64,000 nt of DNA, from assembly GCA_920105625.2 (NCBI GenBank), contig OV050032.1, forward strand, positions 101,478,542 to 101,542,541, in the 5' to 3' direction. Origin of the DNA: Clusia tigrina (taxonomy: Eukaryota > Arthropoda > Insecta > Diptera > Clusiidae). Shown piece by piece: positions 29,901-37,481 of the stretch. Position numbers and translations under genes: made by a program. The number at the start of each line of letters is the position of its first letter. Position 1 is the first letter of the stretch. The notes below the pieces were generated by a model that had not been told where the DNA came from, made no database searches, and saw only the letters and a list, made by a program, of their open reading frames with translations.

Positions 29901-32900
29901 AAATGCTTGTAACTTTTCACTGGAGCGTCATAAAACCTTGAAATTTTGAAACAATAAAGTACCCGAGCCTCTTGTCAATTTAAGCCATCGCTCAAAGCTA
30001 TGCTACCCTAGAGTCCCAAAACAAACACTGATAAAACTTCAAACGCCCCTAACTTCTTTACGGTACGTCCTACACCTATCAAAGTTGGCAACATACAAAT
30101 GCTTGTAACTTTTTACTGGAGCGTCATAAAACCTTGAAATTTTGTAACAATAAAGTACTCGAGCCTCTTGTCAATTTAAGCCATCGCTCAAAGCTATGCT
30201 ACCCTTGAGTCCCAAATCAAACACTGATAAAACTTCAAATGGTCCTAACTTCTATACGGTACGTCGTACACCTATCAAAGTTTGCAACATACATATGCGT
30301 GTAACTTTTTACTAGAGCGCCATAAAACCTTAAAATTTTGTAACAATGAAGTACCTGAGCCTCTTGTCAATTTAAGCTATCGCTCAAAGCTATGCTACCA
30401 TTGAGTCCCAAATCAAACACTGATAAAACTTCAATTGGCCCTAACTTCTTTACGGTACGTCCTACACCTATCAAAGTTTGCAACATACAAATGCTTGTAA
30501 CTTTTCACTGGAGCGTCATAAAACCTTGAAATTTTGTAACAATAAAGTACCCGAGCCTCTTGTCAATTTAGGATATCGCTCAAAGCTATGCTACCCTAGA
30601 GTCCCAAATCAAACTCTGATAAAACTTCAATTGGCCCTAACTTCTATACGGTATGTCCTACACCTATCAAAGTTTGCAATATACAAATGCTTGTATCTTT
30701 TTACTGGAGCGTCATAAAACCTTGAAATTTTGTAACAATAAAGTACTCGAGCCTCTTGTCAATTTAGGCCATCGCTCAAAGCTATGCTACCCTTGAGTCC
30801 CAAATCAAACACTGATAAAACTTCAAATGGCCCTAACTTCTATACGGTACGTCCTACACCTATCAAAGCTTGCAACATACAAATGCTTGTAACTTTTTAC
30901 TGGAGCGTCATAAAACTTTGAAATTTGTAACAATAAAGTACTCGAGCCTCTTGTCAATTTAAGCTATCGCTCAAAACTATGCTACCATTGAGTCCCAAAT
31001 CAACCACTGATAAAACTTCAAATGGTCCTAACTTCTATACGGTACGTCCTACACCTATCAAAGTTTGCTACATACAAATGCTTGTAACTTTTTACTGGAG
31101 CATCCTAAAGCCATCGCTCAAAGCTATGCTACCCTTGAGTCCCAAATCAAACACTGATAAAACTTCAAATGGCCCTAACTTCTATACGGTACGTCCTACA
31201 CCTATCAAAGTTTGCAACATACAAATGCTTGTAACTTTTTACTGGAGCGTCATAAAACCTTGAAATTTTGTAACAATGAAGTACCCGAGCCTCTTGTCAA
31301 TTTAAGCTATCGCTCAAAGCTATGCTACCCTTGAGTCCCAAATCAAACACTGATAAAACTTCAAATGGCCCTAACTTCTATACGGTATGTCCTACACCTA
31401 TCAGAGTTTGCAACATACAAATGCTTGTAACTTTTTACTGGAGCGTCATAAAACCTTGAAATTTTGTAACAATAAAGTACTCGAGCCTCTTGTCAATTTA
31501 GGCCATCGCTCAAAGCTATGCTACCCTTGAGTCCCAAATCAAACACTGATAAAACTTCAAATGGCCCTAACTTCTATACGGTACGTCCTACACCTATCAA
31601 AGCTTGCAACATACAAATGCTTGTAACTTTTTACTGGAGCGTCATAAAACTTTGAAATTTTGTAACAATAAAGTACTCGAGCCTCTTGTCAATTTAAGCT
31701 ATCGCTCAAAACTATGCTACCATTGAGTCCCAAATCAAACACTGATAAAACTTCAAATGGTCCTAACTTCTATACGGTACGTCCTACACCTATCAAAGTT
31801 TGCTTCATACAAATGCTTGTAACTTTTTACTGGAGCGTCATAAAACCTTGACATTTTGTAACAATAAAGTACTCGAGCCTCTTGTCAATTTAAGCTATCG
31901 CTCAAAGTTATGCTACCCTTGAGTCCCAAATCAAACACTCATAAAACTTCAAACGCCCCTAACTTCTTTACGGTACGTCCTACACCTATCAAAGTTTGCA
32001 ACATACAAATGCTTATAACTTTTTACTGGAGCGTCAAAAAACCTTGAAATTTTGTAACAATAAAGTATTCGAGCCTCTTGTCAATTTAAGCTATCGCTCA
32101 AAGCTATGCTACCCTTGAGTCCCAAATCAAACACTGATAAAACTTCAAACGCCCCTAACTTCTTTACGGTACGTCCAACACATATCAAAGTTTGCAACAT
32201 ACAAATGCTTGTAACTTTTTACTGGAGCGTCATAAAACCTTGAAATGTTGTAACAATAAAGTACTCGAGCATCTTGTCAATTTAAGTTATCGCTCAAAGC
32301 TATGCTTCCCTAGAGTCCCAAATCAAACACTGATAAAACTTCAAATGGCCCTAACTTCTATACGGTACGTCCTACACCTCTCAAAGTTTGCAACATTCAA
32401 ATGCTTGTAACTTTTTACTGGAGCGTCATAAAACCTTGAAATTTTGTAACAATGAAGCACTCGAGCCTCTTGTCAATTTAAGCCATCGCTCAAAGCTATG
32501 CTACCCTTGAGTCCCAAATCAAACACTGATAAAACTTCAAATGGCCCTAACTTCTATACGGTACGTCCTACACCTATCACAGCTTGCAACATACAAATGC
32601 TTGTAACTTTTTACTGGAGCGTCATAAAACTTTGAAATTTTGTAACAATAAAGTACTCGAGCCTCTTGTCAATTTAAGCTATCGCTCAAAACTATGCTAC
32701 CATTGAGTCCCAAACCAAACACTGATAAAACTTCAAATGGTCCTAACTTCTATACGGTACGTCCTACACCTATCAAAGTTTGCTACATACAAATGCTTGT
32801 AACTTTTTACTGGAGCGTCATAAAACCTTGAAATTTTGTAACAATAAAGTACTCGAGCCTCTTGTCAATTTAAGCTATCGCTCAAAGCTATGCTACCCTT

Positions 32901-35349
32901 GAGTCCCAAATCAAACACTCATAAAACTTCAAACGCCCCTAACTTCTTTACGGTACGTCGTACACCTATCAAAGTTTGCAACATACATATGCGTGTAACT
33001 TTTTACTGGAGCGCCATAAAACCTTAAAATTTTGTAACAATGAAGTACCCGAGCCTCTTGTCAATTTAAGCTATCGCTCAAAGCTATGCTACCATTGAGT
33101 CCCAAATCAAACACTGATAAAACTTCAATTGGCCCTAACTTCTTTACGGTACGTCCTACACCTATCAAAGTTTGCAACATACAAATGCTTGTAACTTTTC
33201 ACTGGAGCGTCATAAAACCTTGAAATTTTGTAACAATAAAGTACCCGAGCCTCTTGTCAATTTAAGCTATCGCTCAAAGCTATGCTACCCTAGAGTCCCA
33301 AATCAAACACTGATAAAACTTCAATTGGCCCTAACTTCTATACGGTATGTCCTACACCTATCAAAGTTTGCAATATACAAATGCTTGTATCTTTTTACTG
33401 GAGCGTCATAAAACCTTGAAATTTTGTAACAATAAAGTACTCGAGCCTCTTGTCAATTTAGGCCATCGCTCAAAGCTATGCTACCCTTGAGTCCCAAATC
33501 AAACACTGATAAAACTTCAAATGGCCCTAACTTCTATACGGTACGTCCTACACCTATCAAAGCTTGCAACATACAAATGCTTGTAACTTTTTACTGGAGC
33601 GTCATAAAACTTTGAAATTTGTAACAATAAAGTACTCGAGCCTCTTGTCAATTTAAGCTATCGCTCAAAACTATGCTACCATTGAGTCCCAAATCAACCA
33701 CTGATAAAACTTCAAATGGTCCTAACTTCTATACGGTACGTCCTACACCTATCAAAGTTTGCTACATACAAATGCTTGTAACTTTTTACTGGAGCATCCT
33801 AAAGCCATCGCTCAAAGCTATGCTACCCTTGAGTCCCAAATCAAACACTGATAAAACTTCAAATGGCCCTAACTTCTATACGGTACGTCCTACACCTATC
33901 AAAGTTTGCAACATACAAATGCTTGTAACTTTTTACTGGAGCGTCATAAAACCTTGAAATTTTGTAACAATGAAGTACCCGAGCCTCTTGTCAATTTAAG
34001 CTATCGCTCAAAGCTATGCTACCCTAGAGTCCCAAATCAAACACTGATAAAACTTCAAATGGCCCTAATTTCTATACGGTATGTCCTACACCTATCAGAG
34101 TTTGCAACATACAAATGCTTGTAACTTTTTACTGGAGCGTCATAAAACCTTGAAATTTTGTAACAATAAAGTACTCGAGCCTCTTGTCAATTTAAGCCAT
34201 CGCTCAAAGCTATGCTACCCTTGAGTCCCAAATCAAACACTGATAAAACTTCAAATGGCCCTAACTTCTATACGGTACGTCGTGCACCTATCAAAGTTTG
34301 CAACATACATATGCTTGTAACTTTTTACTGGAGCGCCATAAAACCTTAAAATTTTGTAACAATGAAGTACCCGAGCCTCTTGTCAATTTAAGCTATCGCT
34401 CAAAGCTATGCTACCATTGAGTCCCAAATCAAACACTGATAAAACTTCAATTGGCCCTAACTTCTTTACGGTACGCCCTACACCTATCAAAGTTTGCAAC
34501 ATACAAATGCTTGTAACTTTTCACTGGAGCGTCATAAAACCTTGAAATTTTGTAACAATAAAGTACCCGAGCCTCTTGTCAATTTAAGCTATCGCTCAAA
34601 GCTATGCTACCCTAGAGTCCCAAATCAAACACTGATAAAACTTCAATTGGCTCTAACTTCTATATGGTATGTCCTACACCTATCAAAGTTTGCAATATAC
34701 AAATGCTTGTATCTTTTTACTGGAGCGTCATAAAACCTTGAAATTTTGTAACAATAAAGTACTCGAGCCTCTTGTCAATTTAGGCCATCGCTCAAAGCTA
34801 TGCTACCCTTGAGTCCCAAATCAAACACTGATAAAACTTCAAATGGCCCTAACTTCTATACGGTACGTCCTACACCTATCAAAGCTTGCAACATACAAAT
34901 GCTTGTAACTTTTTACTGGAGCGTCATAAGACTTTGAAATTTTGTAACAATAAAGTACTCGAGCCTCTTGTCAATTTAAGCTATCGCTCAAAACTATGCT
35001 ACCATTGAGTCCCAAATCAAACACTGATAAAACTTCAAATGGTCCTAACTTCTATACGGTACGTCCTACACCTATCAAAGTTTGCTTCATACAAATGCTT
35101 GTAACTTTTTACTGGAGCGTCATAAAACCTTGAAATTTTGTAACAATAAAGTACTCGAGCCTCTTGTCAATTTAAGCTATCGCTCAAAGCTATGCTACCC
35201 TTGAGTCCCAAATCAAACACTCATAAAACTTCAAACGCCCCTAACTTCTTTACGGTACGTCCTACACCTATCAAAGTTTGCAACATACAAATGCTTATAA
35301 CTTTTTACTGGAGCGTCAAAAAACCTTGAAATTTTGTAACAATAAAGTA
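20901..35349 (+). repeat. Satellite domain built from 1,714/1,910-bp higher-order units
   Basis: Short 147-bp monomers start at 21906, 23621, 24747, 26461, 29155, 31065 and 33759. Spacings of 1,714 or 1,715 bp equal eight full monomers plus one short monomer. Other spacings (1,910 and 2,694 bp) differ from 1,714 by one and five full monomers. Further markers are CTTTTCACTGG monomers at 23034, 25286, 27196, 28568, 30478, 33172 and 34494, and CATATGC-type monomers just before most of them. The domain ends at the viral insertion. Confidence 0.8.
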
Positions 35350-35350
35350 T
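35341..35350 (+). other. Left integration junction
   Basis: Satellite reads AATAAAGTA up to 35349 and viral hairpin begins. Position 35350 (T) matches both the virus side and the empty-site paralogues, which read AATAAAGTATTCGAGCC, for example near 32059, 41413, 49441, 54634 and 57913. Confidence 0.8.
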
Positions 35351-35387
35351 GGCTTAGCTTGATCATGGCCTACGGCCGATAGCTGCC
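35349..35387 (+). repeat. Left terminal hairpin of the viral element
   Basis: From 35351 to 35387 the sequence folds as an imperfect hairpin. Four paired blocks GGC, AGCT, ATC and GGCC on the left arm match GGCC, GAT, AGCT and GCC on the right arm, around a TAC loop. Dinucleotide bulges TT, TG and AT occur only on the left arm. The same 39 bp occurs in the same orientation at 39678-39716. In an inverted repeat it should be inverted, so the two ends represent opposite orientations of a parvovirus-type terminal palindrome. Confidence 0.85.
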
Positions 35388-35392
35388 GATTG

Positions 35393-35467
35393 GAAAATTG
35401 AAAATTGCTGCGCAATTGTCGTCGCCGTCGTCGTCGCAATAATGTTTTATTATTTTTACCACGCAAA
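35393..35467 (+). repeat. Left inverted terminal repeat, stem segment
   Basis: These 75 bp are the reverse complement of 39597-39671 with no difference that I can see. The segment includes a small palindrome at 35403-35417 (AATTGC, TGC loop, GCAATT) and a GTC-triplet run at 35418-35435. It ends in ACCACGCAAA. Between it and the hairpin, both ends carry a GATT sequence with a 1-nt length difference. The outer arm that would pair with this segment in a full parvovirus terminus is absent. Confidence 0.92.
35418..35435 (-). promoter_or_regulatory. (GAC)n box in left ITR, candidate NS1 binding site
   Basis: Six triplets, five GTC and one GCC, read as GAC triplets on the - strand. NS1 of Galleria mellonella densovirus is known to bind a (GAC)4 repeat in its terminal palindrome, so this is a plausible replication-initiator site. 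The function here is inferred by analogy. Confidence 0.6.
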
Positions 35468-35512
35468 TCCCAACTGGTATAGACAAGAAATTTGGCAACA
35501 ACGCATTTTAAT

Positions 35513-35558
35513 GTGTATAATACCATATAAATAGCGGAAATTTTTCATTTACTTTTAA
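35513..35558 (+). promoter_or_regulatory. NS promoter (TATA box and initiator)
   Basis: A TATAAATAG box lies at 35526-35534 and a TCATTT element resembling the arthropod initiator at 35545-35550. Both are directly upstream of the NS1 ATG at 35559. The box-to-initiator distance is slightly short. The leader would be about 12 nt, which would favour leaky scanning from the NS1 ATG to the NS2 ATG 70 nt further on. An AACTGGTATA motif at 35472-35481 is shared with the VP promoter side. Confidence 0.65.
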
Positions 35559-37160
35559 ATGCAGTATAACAGTGACAGTGATAGTAGTGTTTGTTCGTAT
35601 AATTATTCTTGTTCTGAAAATTCTGATAATGCCTCCGAAAAAAGTGACAATTCGCGAACCGATCGACGACAATTCACCAATAAATTCAGAAAACGAATTG
35701 GAGCCTGGTCAACAAATCCTACTAAGCGATTGCGAGCAGATGCAAATTCCAAATACACAAGCACTAGAGGAGATAATAGTGAAGGAGAAACAGAGGAAAC
35801 GGAAGATGGAAAAATCGGCGGAACCAGCCAAGAAAAAGAAATTGAATGTGGAGATGGAACTAGCAAAAGCGTACTCGATGGAGAACACAGAAATGATTTC
35901 ACTTCTGTCTTTAATAACAGTGCTGTGGACCAGGGAGATGCTACTACATGTAACTACGACATTGGAGATTTTGATCTCTCATTCCTTGAAGGAGAGACAA
36001 TACGAAGCGAAGAGGCATCTACATACGTTGATGGACTCCCTCCAGTTTGCCCAGAAAACATTGATTGCCCAAAAACAAGAGTTAGGCAAGTGTTCACTGA
36101 AGAGTTTAGCAACCGTCCTGTTAAACAGCGAGTGGTGCACGATGTATACGGAACCAAATATGACGTCCGCAACACCAAATTGGGTTATAGAGAATTATGC
36201 AGAAAATTTTCAGGGTCCATCCTCATCGTCGGCCATCATGGAAACCACATCCACATCATCCATGACTGCAACTATTCCAACAATTCTTGCAGATGCGCTT
36301 TTACCAAATACTTCGAAGAATTCATCGATAGAAGATTCGCTAGACGAGTTGTTTCAAGTTGGAAATTCACGATCCAACACTGGATTAATATCTCAATCTA
36401 TCTGCAGAAAGATTCCCGGGAGTACTTGTACTATAACATCACCGGGAGAACGTGGTTTCCAAGTGGTGAAGTTAGATGTTTACGATTTTTCGAAGATTTG
36501 CAAAAAGCCGAAGACGGACTGGTGGAAGGAAGCGAACTATCGTTCTACATTCATAACCCAATCTCCTTTGGATCCCAATCATCAATTAATAATGAAATTA
36601 TTAGTATCTGCAACGAATCAGATCAGCAGTCTTCAAGGTGTAAAAAAAGAGGAAAGGGAGACAAAATTCTAGACTTCTTTAAAGAGCATCCTACATCACC
36701 TATTTCACATATTCTAAATACTTCAATGTGGTTATCTTCGGAATTTCGATTTTATGATATTAATTCTACATTAATTAAAAATTGTTTAAGAATTATTAAT
36801 AATTACATAAATAATCTTACTTTTTCAGAAATTTATCTATATCTAAAATCTGTTGAACCTCAAAATTTAATATTTAATGCTCCTGTTGGAAATTTATATA
36901 ATTATTATTTTTCAGTTAGTGAGTCAGTTGAAATTTTAGAAGATATATTACAATTTCAATTTAATAATGATTATAATCAAATTTATAACTTTTTAACAGA
37001 TTTATATAATATTTTGGACAAATTGACTCCAAAAAAAAATACTATTTTTATATTGTCTCCTCCAAATGCTGGTAAAAACTTTTTTTTTGATACATTTATT
37101 CATTTTTGTTTAAATTTTGGTCAAGTTGGAAATTTTAATAGATATTGTTCATTTCTTTAA
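35559..37160 (+). CDS. NS1: Densovirus NS1 replication protein, N-terminal part (frameshifted)
   Basis: A 533-codon frame from an ATG just after the NS promoter. Residues 1-170 are polar, acidic and low in complexity. Residues 225-246 hold the HUH metal-binding motif (H230-I-H232, then H235-D-C) and a CRC motif. Y281 in IYLQK is the likely nicking tyrosine of the rolling-hairpin endonuclease. Residues 500-507 are the SF3 helicase Walker A motif (SPPNAGKN, lysine 506). The frame stops at TAA 37158-37160, just after Walker A, while Walker B and motif C lie in the -1/+2 frame immediately downstream. Densovirus NS1 normally carries all of these in one chain that nicks and unwinds viral DNA in the nucleus. 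As written this product has a nickase domain but an incomplete ATPase. Codons outside the NS2 overlap are very AT-rich. A sequencing or assembly error remains possible. Confidence 0.92.
   Translation: MQYNSDSDSSVCSYNYSCSENSDNASEKSDNSRTDRRQFTNKFRKRIGAWSTNPTKRLRADANSKYTSTRGDNSEGETEETEDGKIGGTSQEKEIECGDGTSKSVLDGEHRNDFTSVFNNSAVDQGDATTCNYDIGDFDLSFLEGETIRSEEASTYVDGLPPVCPENIDCPKTRVRQVFTEEFSNRPVKQRVVHDVYGTKYDVRNTKLGYRELCRKFSGSILIVGHHGNHIHIIHDCNYSNNSCRCAFTKYFEEFIDRRFARRVVSSWKFTIQHWINISIYLQKDSREYLYYNITGRTWFPSGEVRCLRFFEDLQKAEDGLVEGSELSFYIHNPISFGSQSSINNEIISICNESDQQSSRCKKRGKGDKILDFFKEHPTSPISHILNTSMWLSSEFRFYDINSTLIKNCLRIINNYINNLTFSEIYLYLKSVEPQNLIFNAPVGNLYNYYFSVSESVEILEDILQFQFNNDYNQIYNFLTDLYNILDKLTPKKNTIFILSPPNAGKNFFFDTFIHFCLNFGQVGNFNRYCSFL
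35629..36672 (+). CDS. NS2: Densovirus NS2-like protein, overlapping NS1 in another frame
   Basis: A 347-codon frame from ATG 35629 to TAG 36670-36672, lying wholly inside NS1 in the +1 frame. The frame is open further upstream but without an ATG, so 35629 is the natural start, 70 nt after the NS1 ATG. An NS2 nested in the NS1 5' half is standard in ambisense densoviruses, where leaky scanning supplies both proteins. Basic clusters at residues 52-59 and 68-71 look like a bipartite nuclear signal. I recognise no catalytic motif. A frame this long, free of stops and ending exactly where NS1 base composition turns sharply AT-rich, argues that it is a real gene. It is intact here. Confidence 0.85.
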   Translation: MPPKKVTIREPIDDNSPINSENELEPGQQILLSDCEQMQIPNTQALEEIIVKEKQRKRKMEKSAEPAKKKKLNVEMELAKAYSMENTEMISLLSLITVLWTREMLLHVTTTLEILISHSLKERQYEAKRHLHTLMDSLQFAQKTLIAQKQELGKCSLKSLATVLLNSEWCTMYTEPNMTSATPNWVIENYAENFQGPSSSSAIMETTSTSSMTATIPTILADALLPNTSKNSSIEDSLDELFQVGNSRSNTGLISQSICRKIPGSTCTITSPGERGFQVVKLDVYDFSKICKKPKTDWWKEANYRSTFITQSPLDPNHQLIMKLLVSATNQISSLQGVKKEERETKF

Positions 37161-37477
37161 TGGAATGTGTAGAAAAACGTATTATATTATGGAATGAACC
37201 TTTATTAGAGCCGTCTGCTACTGAAACTTTAAAAATGTTATTTGGAGGAGATACAGTAACTGCTAAAGTTAAATATTCAAATGATGCTGTTATTTTGAGA
37301 ACTCCATTAATAATATTATCAAATAATGATGTATTCCCAAATGATCGTGCTTTTAGATCAAGAATGTTTATTTACAAATGGAAATCTTATAAAAAGCTTA
37401 AAATTTATAAAAAAAAACCACATCCAATGTCAAGTTATTATTTATTAAAAAAATATAAAATTATAAATAATAAATAA
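37145..37477 (+). pseudogene. NS1: NS1 C-terminal helicase part, out of frame
   Basis: This frame continues NS1 after the break. The NS1-like part begins around the ATG at 37160, which overlaps the upstream stop as TAATG. It contains a Walker B-like RIILWNEP segment (the acidic NEP form seen in parvovirus NS1), SF3 motif C in PLIILSNND, and an arginine-rich RAFRSRM segment beyond it. The tail is basic and ends at TAA 37475-37477. Together the two parts total about 640 codons, close to the usual NS1 size, so little is missing except the frame. The shift equals a net one-base loss or two-base gain near a T-rich tract around 37,145-37,160. Reinitiation at TAATG is conceivable but unsupported. 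Confidence 0.85.
37441..37446 (-). terminator. Poly(A) signal for VP transcript
   Basis: TTTATT on the + strand is AATAAA on the VP strand, 36 nt beyond the VP stop and inside the NS1 3' coding part. Another AATAAA on this strand lies at 37503-37508, just before the stop. The converging transcripts would overlap, as reported for ambisense densoviruses. Confidence 0.6.
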
Positions 37478-37481
37478 TAAA
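37469..37481 (+). terminator. Poly(A) signals for NS transcripts
   Basis: Two AATAAA hexamers lie at 37469-37474 and 37476-37481. They overlap the NS1 stop codon and run up to the VP stop, so the NS message would end inside the VP 3' end. Confidence 0.65.

Larger units (their letters stand above)
1..35349 (+). repeat. Tandem satellite array, left arm (about 196-bp monomer)
   Basis: This stretch is uninterrupted head-to-tail satellite DNA. Taking the phase from the recurring TTGCAACATAC motif, successive starts such as 1199/1395, 2177/2373/2569 and 3158/3354 are 196 bp apart. A 195-bp form has one T fewer in the CTTTTTACTGG segment. The monomer is AT-rich with A and T runs, and contains a short internal near-repeat (AGCTATCGCT followed closely by AGCTATGCT). 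Scattered substitutions and small indels define monomer subtypes that recur at long fixed offsets, showing higher-order structure. No coding, RNA or transposon feature is visible inside it. A centromeric or pericentromeric role is possible for such an array, but nothing in the sequence proves it. Confidence 0.97.

Noticed and set aside
1..35349. CRISPR array
   Set aside because: Repeats are about 196 bp, contiguous, with no unique spacers and no cas genes. The window is eukaryotic.
35305..35526. 73-aa - strand frame with an arginine run across the left viral end
   Set aside because: It crosses the host-virus junction and reads the GAC/GTC triplets of the ITR as arginines. Not a gene.
35603..35902. 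99-aa - strand frame, and a similar 74-aa frame at 35954-36178
   Set aside because: Antisense shadows of the doubly coding NS1/NS2 region.
37145..37162. An intron joining the two NS1 parts
   Set aside because: The frames meet within a few bases with little coding missing, leaving no space for an intron. A small indel is simpler.
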